A stretch of 64,000 bases of DNA. Source: Rugamonas brunnea (GTDB lineage Bacteria; Pseudomonadota; Gammaproteobacteria; Burkholderiales; Burkholderiaceae_D). Both the position numbers and the translations under genes were made by a program. Positions 8,968 through 17,076 of the stretch are shown piece by piece; the first letter of the stretch is position 1; each line of letters opens with the position of its first letter. Location of the stretch: the NCBI RefSeq assembly GCF_014042345.1, contig NZ_JACEZT010000002.1, positions 62,001 to 126,000 of the forward strand, given 5' to 3'. The notes under the pieces are model-generated. The model saw only the letters and a list, made by a program, of their open reading frames with translations, had not been told where the DNA came from and made no database searches.

Positions 8968-11673
8968 ATGAGCAAAACCCTCATCATCGCCGAGAAGCCA
9001 TCTGTCGCGAACGACATCGCGAAGACGCTGGGCGGCTTTACCAAGCACGATGAGTACTTTGAGTCCGACGAGTTCGTGCTGTCCTCCGCCGTCGGCCATT
9101 TGCTGGAAATTGCCGTACCGGAAGAACACGACGTCAAGCGCGGCAAGTGGAGCTTCGCCCACCTGCCCATGATCCCGCCGTATTTCGCGCTCAATCCCAT
9201 CGCCAAGACGGAAGCGCGGCTCAAGGTGCTCAACAAGCTGATCAAGCGCAAGGACGTCACCACCCTGATCAACGCATGCGACGCGGGCCGCGAAGGGGAG
9301 CTGATCTTCCGTTTGATCGCGCAGAACGCCAAGGCCAAGCAGCCGGTCAAGCGGCTGTGGCTGCAGTCGATGACGCCGGGCGCCATCCGTGACGGTTTCG
9401 CCCACCTGCGCAGCGACGAGGAAATGCTGCCGCTGGCCGACGCGGCCCGCTGCCGCTCGGAGGCGGACTGGCTGATCGGCATCAACGGCACGCGCGCCAT
9501 GACGGCCTTTAACTCGAAAGAGGGTGGCTTCTACCTGACCACGGTGGGCCGGGTGCAGACGCCGACGCTGTCGATCGTGGTCGACCGCGAAGACAAGATC
9601 AAGAAATTCGTGCCGCGCGACTTCTGGGAAGTGCGCGCGCAGTTCGTGTGCGCGGCCGGCGTGTATGAAGGCCGCTGGCTCGACACCAAGTTCAAGAAGG
9701 ACGATACCGACCCCGAGAAGAAAGCCGAACGGCTGTGGAGCAAGGCCGCGGCCGACTCCATCGCCATGGCTTGCGTGGGCAAGCAGGGCAAGGTGACGGA
9801 GGAGGCCAAGCCGACCACCTCGATGGCGCCGGCCCTGTTCGACCTGACCAGTTTGCAGCGCGAAGCCAACTCGCGCTTCGGCTTCTCGGCCAAGAACACG
9901 CTGGGCCTGGCCCAGGCGCTGTACGAAAAGCACAAGGTGCTGACCTATCCGCGTACCGATTCGCGCCACCTGCCGGAAGACTACATGCCGACCGTGATGC
10001 AGGCGCTGGAAGTGGTGAAGGACAACCCGAACTACCACCAGTTCGCCAAGCAGATCCTGGACAAGGGCTGGGTCAAGCCGAACAAGCGCATCTTCGACAA
10101 CGCCAAGATTTCGGACCACTTCGCCATCATCCCGACCACGATCGCGCCCAAGAACCTGTCCGAGCCCGAGCAGAAGCTGTACGACCTGGTCACGCGCCGC
10201 TTCATGGCCGTGTTCTTCCCGCCGGCCGAGTTCCAGGTGACGACCCGCTACACGGAAGTGTCGGGCCACCAGTTCAAGACCGAAGGCAAGGTGATGACCA
10301 ACCCCGGCTGGCTGGCCATCTACGGCAAGGAAGCGTCGTCCGACGAGGACAAGGCCGACAGCACGGGCGGCAACCTGGTGCCGGTGGCCAAGGGCGAGAA
10401 CGTCCATACGGATAAAGTGACGGCCAACGGCCTGGTCACCAAACCGCCTGCCCGCTACACGGAAGCGACGCTGCTGTCGGCCATGGAAGGCGCCGGCAAG
10501 CTGGTCGAGGACGATGAATTGCGCGACGCCATGGCCGGCAAGGGCCTGGGCACGCCAGCCACGCGCGCGGCCACCATCGAAGGCTTGCTGACGGAACGCT
10601 ACCTGGTGCGCGAAGGCCGCGAGCTGATCCCCACCGCCAAGGCGTCGCAGCTGATGACCTTGCTGCGCGGCCTGGGCGTGAACGAACTGACGGCGCCGGA
10701 ATTGACGGGCGAATGGGAATACAAGCTGTCGCAAATGGAGAAGGGCAAGATCTCGCGCGAGGAGTTCATGCGCGAAATCGCCCAGATGACCCAGATCATC
10801 GTCAAGCGCGCCAAGGAATACGACAACGAAACCATTCCCGGCGACTACCACACGATGCGCACGCCGTGCCCGAACTGCGGCGGCGTGGTCAAGGAAAACT
10901 ACCGTCGCTTCGCCTGCACCAAGTGCGATTTCTCGATGAGCAAGACGCCGGGCAGCCGCCAGTTCGAGATCGAGGAAGTGGAAGAACTGCTGAAGAACCG
11001 CACCATCGGCCCGCTGCAAGGCTTCCGCTCCAAGATGGGCCGGCCGTTCGCCGCCATCCTGCGCATCGTGCGCGACGAGGACATCAACAACTTCAAGCTG
11101 GAGTTCGACTTCGGCCAGAACGATGAGGCGGGCGAGGACGGCGAGGGCGTGGACTTCACCGGCCAGACCCCGCTCGGCCCGTGCCCGAAATGCGCGGCCG
11201 GCGTGTACGAGATGGGGCTCGCCTATGTGTGCGAACACAGCGTGGCCAAGCCCAAGACCTGCGACTTCCGCAGCGGCCGCATCATCCTGCAGCAGGAGAT
11301 CCTGCCCGAGCAGATGGCCAAGCTGCTCAACGACGGCAAGACGGACCTGCTGCCGGGCTTCATCTCGCAGCGCACGCGGCGGCCGTTCAAGGCCTTCCTC
11401 GTCAAGGGCAAGGATGGCAAGATCAGCTTCGAGTTCGAGGAACGCAAAGCCAAGCCCGGCGCCAAGGGCAAGGCCGGTGCGGTAGCGGACGACGGCGCGG
11501 AAGGTGCCGCCGGCGCGGAGGAGGCGGCAGCACCGGCCAAGGCAGCCAAGGCGCCGGCCAAGAAGGCCACCGCCACCAAGGCCAAAGCGCCCGCCAAGCG
11601 CGCCACGGCGACAGCCGTCAAGGCGCCGGCCAAGAAGGCTGCCGCCAAGAAGACGGCAGCGGCAGCGGAGTAA
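8968..11673 (+). CDS. topB: DNA topoisomerase III with basic C-terminal tail
   Basis: A type IA topoisomerase that decatenates DNA through a transient 5' phosphotyrosine link. It has 901 residues against about 650 for E. coli TopB. The Toprim domain begins MSKTLIIAEKPSVANDIAKT and contains DAGREGELIFR. The active Tyr is residue 327 in LTYPRTDSRHLP. Two zinc-binding blocks follow: CPNCGG...CTKCDF near 633-652 and CPKCAAGVYEMG...C..C near 735-760. From about residue 840 the protein is an Ala/Lys tail with repeated APAKKA units, resembling histone H1-like tails. The tail probably binds DNA nonspecifically. Confidence 0.95.
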   Translation: MSKTLIIAEKPSVANDIAKTLGGFTKHDEYFESDEFVLSSAVGHLLEIAVPEEHDVKRGKWSFAHLPMIPPYFALNPIAKTEARLKVLNKLIKRKDVTTLINACDAGREGELIFRLIAQNAKAKQPVKRLWLQSMTPGAIRDGFAHLRSDEEMLPLADAARCRSEADWLIGINGTRAMTAFNSKEGGFYLTTVGRVQTPTLSIVVDREDKIKKFVPRDFWEVRAQFVCAAGVYEGRWLDTKFKKDDTDPEKKAERLWSKAAADSIAMACVGKQGKVTEEAKPTTSMAPALFDLTSLQREANSRFGFSAKNTLGLAQALYEKHKVLTYPRTDSRHLPEDYMPTVMQALEVVKDNPNYHQFAKQILDKGWVKPNKRIFDNAKISDHFAIIPTTIAPKNLSEPEQKLYDLVTRRFMAVFFPPAEFQVTTRYTEVSGHQFKTEGKVMTNPGWLAIYGKEASSDEDKADSTGGNLVPVAKGENVHTDKVTANGLVTKPPARYTEATLLSAMEGAGKLVEDDELRDAMAGKGLGTPATRAATIEGLLTERYLVREGRELIPTAKASQLMTLLRGLGVNELTAPELTGEWEYKLSQMEKGKISREEFMREIAQMTQIIVKRAKEYDNETIPGDYHTMRTPCPNCGGVVKENYRRFACTKCDFSMSKTPGSRQFEIEEVEELLKNRTIGPLQGFRSKMGRPFAAILRIVRDEDINNFKLEFDFGQNDEAGEDGEGVDFTGQTPLGPCPKCAAGVYEMGLAYVCEHSVAKPKTCDFRSGRIILQQEILPEQMAKLLNDGKTDLLPGFISQRTRRPFKAFLVKGKDGKISFEFEERKAKPGAKGKAGAVADDGAEGAAGAEEAAAPAKAAKAPAKKATATKAKAPAKRATATAVKAPAKKAAAKKTAAAAE

Positions 11674-11676
11674 AAC

Positions 11677-11708
11677 AAAACCGGGACCCCAGCGTCCCGG
11701 TTTTTTTT
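11677..11708 (+). terminator. Rho-independent terminator after topB
   Basis: CCGGGAC (11681-11687) pairs with GTCCCGG (11694-11700). An A-run precedes it and eight Ts follow, four bases after the topB stop codon. The A-run means it could also stop transcripts arriving from the other strand. Confidence 0.9.
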
Positions 11709-11765
11709 GTCTTCGGTCTGTGCCGATGGGGACGCCGCGAGTGGGGACGTAAGCCCAATGACGGT

Positions 11766-12041
11766 CTAGCGTTGTGAAAACGCGATGCACCAGCCGTTTG
11801 GATTGATGGCGCCGCTGATCAGGCGGCAACTGCCGGGTTCCCCCTCCGGGCCCGGCTGGAATGCGGCGCATTGCGCGCAGTGCTGGCCATCCTGCGGGTG
11901 GTCTTGGTACTGGAAGTCCGTTTTGGCGCCGTTGCCGGCCATTGCCGCGCGGGGGCGCGCCAGGCCGCCAGCGGCCGCCAGCGCGGCCAGCGCCAGCGCG
12001 CCGCGCAAGGCCCGGCGCCGGGATAGTGGTTCCTTGTTCAT
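11766..12041 (-). CDS. High-potential iron-sulfur protein (HiPIP), Tat-exported
   Basis: A 91-residue precursor of a small periplasmic electron carrier with one [4Fe-4S] cluster. The N-terminus has a twin-arginine signal (SRRRALRG at 7-14, an Ala/Leu core, then an A-rich cleavage region near 32-35). The mature part, about 56 residues, carries four cluster cysteines: Cys55, Cys58, Cys72 and Cys85 (C-x2-C-x13-C-x12-C), with the family ending GAINPNGWCIAF. A strong AAGGAGATGA lies before the ATG. It is 51 bases downstream of the porin-cytochrome gene on the same strand, so the HiPIP is a plausible periplasmic partner of that protein. Confidence 0.93.
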   Translation of the reverse strand: MNKEPLSRRRALRGALALAALAAAGGLARPRAAMAGNGAKTDFQYQDHPQDGQHCAQCAAFQPGPEGEPGSCRLISGAINPNGWCIAFSQR

Positions 12042-12092
12042 GGCGTCATCTCCTTTTCGATCTGATTTATACCGTTTATACCGTTTCTGGCG

Positions 12093-13397
12093 TCAGAACA
12101 TCAGCCATAACATCAGGTAAAGCGCGTTATTGTCGCGCGCGTTGCGGCCCTGGCCGTCGTAGTTGGTGGCGGCGCCGTTGAACCTGTTGTAGCGCGTGTA
12201 TTGCAGCATGAAGCGCACGTCGCGCCGGGGCAGGTAGTCGAACTCCCACAGGGTGCCGGCGCTGTTCGGACTGCCCGTGGCGCTGCCGTTGACCGGCTCG
12301 CCCGTGTTGTACAGCGCGTCGTCGGCCGTGCCATGGGTGGCGAAGCGGCCCACGCTGAAGCCGTATTGCTTGTCGAAGTAGTAGGTGGCCTTGGCGCGCA
12401 GGCTGTGCAAGTCGTTGCTGGCGTTGCTGGCGGCGCCGATGCGCGCTTTCTCGCTCACATAGTTCAACTGGGCCGACACGCGGTGCCGGTCCGTGATGTA
12501 CTGGTATTGGGCGTCGACGCCGAGGTCGCGATAATGGTCGGTGGGGCCGCTGCGCACCGTGTTGTCGGGATAGCGGTCCAGCACCAGGCCGTAGGCGCCC
12601 ACCATGGCCGAGTGGCGCGCGTGGTCCCAGTCATGTTGCAGGGCCAGCCGCCAGTACGGCGCATAGCCTTTCAGGGCGGCGTCCTCCGCATGGTCCGTGC
12701 CCAGGCGCAGCGGCGAGAACGCGCCGTCGGCCGTGCGGTAGACACTGAGTTCGCCATACACGGTGTCGCGCCACAGGGCGTAGGCGCCCAGGCCCGCCAC
12801 CTGCTGGCCCAAGCTCTCGATGGCCGTGGCCGCGTTGGGTGCTGCCGCCACCGGCGAGCTGGCATAGGGAAAGCCCCAGGCCTGTCCCGTGTTGTAGACA
12901 TCCTGCACGGTGGGGTTGTTGTGCAGCGTGAAGCCGTACACCACTTTGCCGGTTGCCTCCCCCGTGTGATTGGCATAGCGCAGATCGACATTGTCGATGC
13001 TGCCGTGATGTTCCACACCGTCGTAGCTGTACTGGGAAAACACGCCCACGTGCTCTGCCAGTTTGCCAGACAGGAAAACGCTGGCCTGCTGCAGCGTCGC
13101 CTGCCGGTCCTTGGGGAAGCTGTCCGCCACGCGTGGATCGACGCTGGCGGTGGACGTGGCCGACGCTTGCAGCATGCCCGCCAGCGGCAGGCGCAAACGT
13201 TCGCCCAGCGTGTAGCCATTGAGCTTGAACTGGCGGCCGGTGGGCGTCAGCTCCGGCCAGCTCAGGTGGCAGGTCATGCAATCGAGGCCGGTCTGGCGGG
13301 CGAAGCTGGGCACGGCATGCGCCGCGCTGGACACCCAGCAAAGCGCGATGGCGACGAGCGCGGCGCGGCGGGACGGGCGGAGTGGACGGGTGGGCAT
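12093..13397 (-). CDS. Fused monoheme cytochrome c-porin, Cyc2-like outer membrane protein
   Basis: A 434-residue protein. A signal peptide (residues 1-28, ending SSAAHA) is followed by a short heme c segment: VPSFARQTGLDCMTCH with CxxCH at 40-44, then a PELTPTGRQFKLNGYT motif. The remaining 370 residues are rich in alternating aromatic and polar stretches and end in LMLWLMF, a typical beta-barrel C-terminus with terminal Phe. This layout is that of Cyc2, the outer-membrane iron oxidase of Acidithiobacillus and neutrophilic iron oxidisers, and of its relatives of unknown role. The start is the ATG at 13397 with AGAGGA before it; an upstream in-frame ATG would add 24 residues ahead of the signal. 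It heads an operon with the HiPIP. Confidence 0.75.
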   Translation of the reverse strand: MPTRPLRPSRRAALVAIALCWVSSAAHAVPSFARQTGLDCMTCHLSWPELTPTGRQFKLNGYTLGERLRLPLAGMLQASATSTASVDPRVADSFPKDRQATLQQASVFLSGKLAEHVGVFSQYSYDGVEHHGSIDNVDLRYANHTGEATGKVVYGFTLHNNPTVQDVYNTGQAWGFPYASSPVAAAPNAATAIESLGQQVAGLGAYALWRDTVYGELSVYRTADGAFSPLRLGTDHAEDAALKGYAPYWRLALQHDWDHARHSAMVGAYGLVLDRYPDNTVRSGPTDHYRDLGVDAQYQYITDRHRVSAQLNYVSEKARIGAASNASNDLHSLRAKATYYFDKQYGFSVGRFATHGTADDALYNTGEPVNGSATGSPNSAGTLWEFDYLPRRDVRFMLQYTRYNRFNGAATNYDGQGRNARDNNALYLMLWLMF

Positions 13398-13537
13398 GGC
13401 GGCATCCTCTGATCGGTACGGGCTGGTGAACGATGCCCGTTGATGCCCGGTCGCCGCCACTTTGTTCAAGGGCAGGCGTCAGGACCAAGGTGCACCAAGG
13501 CGAGCCGATCAATTGTGGTGTGCCGCAGCACTGCTGG

Positions 13538-13553
13538 TTTGATTTATCTCAAA
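13538..13553. promoter_or_regulatory. FNR/Anr-type box upstream of the porin-cytochrome operon
   Basis: TTTGATTTATCTCAAA matches the FNR consensus TTGAT-N4-ATCAA at nine of ten positions. On the minus strand a -10-like CACAAT (13517-13512) would start transcription near 13505, placing the box centre near -41, the class II activator position. The geometry does not suit the glycosyltransferase promoter on the other side. The 348-base gap 13398-13745 holds this site, the porin-cytochrome leader and the next gene's promoter; I see no gene in it. Confidence 0.6.
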
Positions 13554-13713
13554 CATTGTCAATATTGCACTGGAACCAGCAGCTTGCCCCGGTGCTCGCC
13601 CGTGAGGTGGCCTGCTTGTCGAAGGGGGCGAACCAGCGCCGCAAGGTTCATCGCTGCGCGGCTGCTGGGTGTGGATGGGGGACGCAAATGCAACAGCGCC
13701 GTCCAGCGCAAGC

Positions 13714-13742
13714 TTGGAATTCGCGCCCGCCGCCCGTATAGT
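13714..13742 (+). promoter_or_regulatory. Sigma-70 promoter of the glycosyltransferase gene
   Basis: TTGGAA (13714-13719) and TATAGT (13737-13742) are separated by exactly 17 bases. Transcription would begin near 13749, after the in-frame ATG at 13746, which is why the ATG at 13770 is preferred as the start of translation. Confidence 0.55.
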
Positions 13743-13769
13743 TTCATGCGCCCATTTGAACATCTGCCT

Positions 13770-15341
13770 ATGAATCAGGAAACCGTCACCCGACACTTGC
13801 TGGAGGATGCACTGGAACAGGTCCTTTGCAATCCCTCGGCCGCGCATTGCTGGCACCGGCTGCGTCCCCTGTACGAGGCCGCCCCGCAGTCCATGCAGTC
13901 GGCGGTGCGTGCCATGTTGGGGCAGCATGTGGACGGCGGCGGCGTCCCCGGTTTCCTGTGCGCGTCCTTCCTCGCCTACGTGACCCGCGAGGACCGCTGG
14001 TACGAGGCCGCGTCGGCCGCGCTGCTGGCGTTGCAGCCGGTCGATGCCGACCGTATCGCCGCCCACATGGGGGTGAGCTGGTACGACGCGCTGGCGGGCA
14101 AAGCGGGCCGCAGTGCCTTTGTGGACGCCATGCGCGCCATGCACATGCCGGCGCTGGCGCGCCGCGCCGGCCAGCGGCTGGCGGCGCACACGGCGCTGCG
14201 CTTGCCGGCGCGTGCCGTCACCCGTATCGAACGGGTGGCGCTGGTGGTGCCCCAACTGGGCATCGCCGGCCACGCGCCGACCAGGATGGCGCTCGCGCAC
14301 GGCGCCATGTTGCAAGACGACGGGATGAGCGTGGAGCTGTACTGCGCCCGTGAACTGAACATCACGCAGATGCCGAACCTGCTGGGCTGCGGCCGTACCA
14401 CGGCCAGTGAGCTGCCGGCGCCGGATGCGTGGGCGCGCGCGCTGCGGCGGCCGATGACGATCCACCTGGCCGATGAACGCATGTCGTTGCTGCGGCGCTG
14501 GAGCGCCTTGCTGGAAAGGATGGTGGCGTTCGATCCCGACCTGATTCTGTTTGTCGGCCTGTATTCCCCCTGGATTGAATTGCTGTATCCACAGCGTCCC
14601 GTGTTGGGCCTGTCGGTGCAGTCGACGGCGCCCATCGCGCCGGTCGATGTGTGGCTGGCGGCCGATGCGGCGCAAGCGGGGACCGTGCGTGCGCCGTGGG
14701 GACCGGATATGCCGCCCAGCATGGGTTGGCATTACCCGTACCGGGTACAGCTGGACCGTCCCGGGGCGCCGTTGTCGCGTGCGGACCTGGGCTTGCCGGC
14801 CTCGGCGCTGGTGCTGGTCTCCGTCGGTTACCGGCTGGGCGAGGAGATCGCGGGAGCGTGGGCGGAGCGCATAGTGGCGATGATGACGGCGGCGCCGGAC
14901 GCGGTCTGGCTGCTGCCCGGCTGCGCCAGCATGCCGGCCGCGCTGCAGGGCTTGCCCCCAGGGCGGGTGCGCGCCATGGGGCACCTGTCCAATGTGCAGG
15001 AGCTGCTCGCCTGCTGCGACATCTGCGTCAATCCGCCACGCATGGGCGGCGGCCTGAGTGTGGCGCAGGCGATGGCGGCCGGCTTGCCGGTGGTGGCGTT
15101 CGCCGGCTCCGACGGCGGTGACAAGATTGGCGCGGCGGCCGTCACCGACAGCGACGCCTATTTCACCGCGCTGGATAGGCTGATGGCCGATCCTGCCGCC
15201 CGCGCCAGCGCGGGCGCGGCGATGCGGACGCTGTTTGCCGACACGCTGGACCTGGCGCGCGGCGGCCCCGCGCTGCGTGCGGCCAGTGAAGCGGCGCTGG
15301 CGCTGTTCCAGCGCCGGACCGCTATGCCAGCGTCTTCTTGA
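13770..15341 (+). CDS. GT-B fold glycosyltransferase-like protein
   Basis: A 523-residue protein. The first 170 residues are helical with no motif. From about 175 a Rossmann-like half begins (IERVALVVPQLGIAGHAPT). The second half, about 340-510, has the GT-B acceptor-donor features LVSVGYRLGEEI, GHLSNVQELLACCDICVNP and GGLSVAQAMAAGLPVVAF. This resembles GT4 and related families, but the usual E-x7-E motif reads M-x7-Q, so donor binding or activity may differ. It has no signal peptide and is cytoplasmic. Its 3' end overlaps the convergent acyltransferase gene by 20 bases. The substrate is unknown. Confidence 0.72.
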   Translation: MNQETVTRHLLEDALEQVLCNPSAAHCWHRLRPLYEAAPQSMQSAVRAMLGQHVDGGGVPGFLCASFLAYVTREDRWYEAASAALLALQPVDADRIAAHMGVSWYDALAGKAGRSAFVDAMRAMHMPALARRAGQRLAAHTALRLPARAVTRIERVALVVPQLGIAGHAPTRMALAHGAMLQDDGMSVELYCARELNITQMPNLLGCGRTTASELPAPDAWARALRRPMTIHLADERMSLLRRWSALLERMVAFDPDLILFVGLYSPWIELLYPQRPVLGLSVQSTAPIAPVDVWLAADAAQAGTVRAPWGPDMPPSMGWHYPYRVQLDRPGAPLSRADLGLPASALVLVSVGYRLGEEIAGAWAERIVAMMTAAPDAVWLLPGCASMPAALQGLPPGRVRAMGHLSNVQELLACCDICVNPPRMGGGLSVAQAMAAGLPVVAFAGSDGGDKIGAAAVTDSDAYFTALDRLMADPAARASAGAAMRTLFADTLDLARGGPALRAASEAALALFQRRTAMPASS

Positions 15342-15996
15342 ATTTGGCGGGGATGCCGACCACCAGCGTGGCCGGCGGTACGTCGGCCGTGGCCACGGCG
15401 CCGGCGCCGATGAAGGCGTGGTCGCCCACCACCAGCCGTTCCAGCAGGGTGGCGCCGATGCCGACCGTGACCCCGCGGCCGATGCTGGACAGGCCGCCCA
15501 GGTTGCTGCCGGGCTGGATGCGCGAGAACGCGCCGATCCGCGTGTCGTGCCCGATGGTGACGCCGCGGTTGACGAAGACATGTTCGGCCAGCACGGCGCC
15601 GGGACCGATCACGCTGTTGGCGCCCACGAACACGCCCGGCCCCAGCGTGGCCAGCGGCGACACATAGGCTGTCGGGTGGACCAGCGTGTGAAAGCGCAGG
15701 CCGTGGCGCGCCGTCAGCTCGTCGGCCAGCGCGGCCCGGGCAGGCGTGGTCGGCCCCAGCAGATACAGTTCACCGGGCTCCGGCCGGAATGCGTCGAATG
15801 GCTGGACCTGGGGCGGCGTGCAATGGAGGCTCAGCTGGCGCAGGCGCTCGGCCAGGCTGACGTCGCGCTCACCCACCTCCTCGCCCAGGTGCGGCACCAC
15901 CTTGTGCAGCTGCAGACCGCGCGCCAGCGCGCAGTCGAACAGGTCGGACAGGATGTTGCTGGTGCCGAAGATGACCAGTTTTTGTGCGTCCATCAT
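15322..15996 (-). CDS. NeuD/PglD-like sugar O-acyltransferase (left-handed beta-helix)
   Basis: A 224-residue protein. The N-terminal half (MDAQKLVIFGTSNILSDLFD) is the small Rossmann-like domain typical of NeuD and PglD acyltransferases. The C-terminal half, from about residue 110, is a hexapeptide-repeat left-handed helix: GPGVFVGANSVIGPGAVLAE, HDTRIGAF and ATLLERLVVGDHAFIGAGAV, ending VVGIPAKFKKTLA. Family members acetylate amino or hydroxyl groups of sugars from acetyl-CoA. The start ATG overlaps the stop codon of the BKACE gene by one base, indicating translational coupling. The acceptor is unknown; the neighbouring glycosyltransferase suggests a surface sugar. Confidence 0.82.
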   Translation of the reverse strand: MMDAQKLVIFGTSNILSDLFDCALARGLQLHKVVPHLGEEVGERDVSLAERLRQLSLHCTPPQVQPFDAFRPEPGELYLLGPTTPARAALADELTARHGLRFHTLVHPTAYVSPLATLGPGVFVGANSVIGPGAVLAEHVFVNRGVTIGHDTRIGAFSRIQPGSNLGGLSSIGRGVTVGIGATLLERLVVGDHAFIGAGAVATADVPPATLVVGIPAKFKKTLA

Positions 15997-16862
15997 CAAC
16001 CTCGCTGCGCCAGGCCCAGCATGGTGCGCACGGCGCGCGGCGTGGCGACGGGCCGGCCCATGGCTTGGGCCTGGGCCACGATGCGCTGTACATACTGGGC
16101 GTTGGTGGCCAGTACCGTCCGTTCCTGGTCCAGCCACAGGTTGTCTTCCAGGCCGATGCGGACCCCGTGGCCCATAACCACGCCCAGCGCCGTGGCGCGG
16201 GCCTGGAAACGGCCGAGTCCGGCCAGCGACCAGTACGATTGCGGCGGCAGGTCGGCGACGATGGCGGCCAGGTGCATCAGCGTCGCTTGCGCCGTGCCCG
16301 GGTTGCCGAGCAGGATGTTGAAGTAGTAGGGCGGCTCCAGCAAGCCCTTGTCGATCAGGATCTTGGCGAAGTTCACCATGCCCAGGTCGAACACTTCCAG
16401 TTCCGGCTTGATGCCGCGCTCCTGCATCAGCTGGGCCAGCCGGATGATGGTCTGCGGTTCGTTGACGCTGGCGGTGGTGGCGAAATTCATCGAGCCCAGT
16501 GTCAGGCTGGCCATGTCGGGCCGGAGATCGCCTTCCAGGAACAGGCTGGCGGCCCGCTTTTCCACTTCGCGCACCAGCCGGCCGCTGGTGGACGTGACCA
16601 CGACCAGGTCGGGTGCGGCGGCCCGCAGCGCGCCTATCATCCGCCCATAGATGGCGGGGTCTTCCGTCGGTGTGCCATCGGGCGCGCGCGCGTGCAGGTG
16701 CACCATGGCCGCGCCCAATGCCGCGCATCGCGTCACATCCTCGACCACTTCCTCCGGCGCCAGCGGCACGTGCGGCGACATGGCGCGGGTGGGCACCATG
16801 CCGGTGGGAGCGAGGTTGATGATCAGGGGCGTGCTGTGGTCAGCGGCAGACGGTGAGGACAT
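15996..16862 (-). CDS. BKACE family beta-keto acid cleavage enzyme (DUF849)
   Basis: A 288-residue TIM-barrel enzyme of the BKACE family. Known members, such as Kce of lysine fermentation, condense a beta-keto acid with acetyl-CoA to give acetoacetate and a CoA ester. The N-terminus LIINLAPTGMVPTRAMSPHV and the zinc motif MVHLHAR are diagnostic, and SMNFATTASVNEP and GLEDNLWLD also match. The start at 16862 is chosen because a TATAAT -10 box lies 50 bases upstream; longer in-frame starts fall in or before that box. It is translationally coupled to the NeuD-like gene, an unusual partner. The substrate is unknown. Confidence 0.85.
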   Translation of the reverse strand: MSSPSAADHSTPLIINLAPTGMVPTRAMSPHVPLAPEEVVEDVTRCAALGAAMVHLHARAPDGTPTEDPAIYGRMIGALRAAAPDLVVVTSTSGRLVREVEKRAASLFLEGDLRPDMASLTLGSMNFATTASVNEPQTIIRLAQLMQERGIKPELEVFDLGMVNFAKILIDKGLLEPPYYFNILLGNPGTAQATLMHLAAIVADLPPQSYWSLAGLGRFQARATALGVVMGHGVRIGLEDNLWLDQERTVLATNAQYVQRIVAQAQAMGRPVATPRAVRTMLGLAQRG

Positions 16863-16911
16863 GGGCAAGAGGGCGGCAGTGCATGCGCCGCGGCGCGATG
16901 AATTTATCGCC

Positions 16912-16917
16912 ATTATA
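16912..16917 (-). promoter_or_regulatory. -10 box of the BKACE-acyltransferase unit
   Basis: A perfect TATAAT on the minus strand, about 50 bases before the chosen BKACE start. No convincing -35 is seen 17 bases upstream, so an activator may be needed. Confidence 0.4.
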
Positions 16918-17076
16918 GGTGGCAGGGTTGCGCGCCCCATTTGGCCAGTCAGCTTTTGTGCGGCACTGTTGCGTCGGAGTCACGATTGGCCAGCCCATCC
17001 TGGCATCCCCGGCCATCGTGCGCACTTGCGTGTGCCGGGTCCGCCACCTATAGTGAAAGAGTCAGGAGTGTCAGCC

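Noticed and set aside
8479..11871. A 1130-codon open frame antisense to topB and smg, and similar long frames opposite the ABC-peptidase, valS and thiC genes
   Set aside because: They mirror the third-position GC bias of the real genes, have Arg/Ala/Gly/His-rich unlikely sequences and no family motif. The sense-strand genes are certain.
13398..13469. N-terminal extension of the porin-cytochrome from an ATG at 13469
   Set aside because: It would put 24 residues before a normal signal peptide. The ATG at 13397 has AGAGGA before it.
13440..13769. Extension of the glycosyltransferase gene to 13440
   Set aside because: The stretch contains the FNR box and the TTGGAA-N17-TATAGT promoter, and its translation is low-quality sequence.
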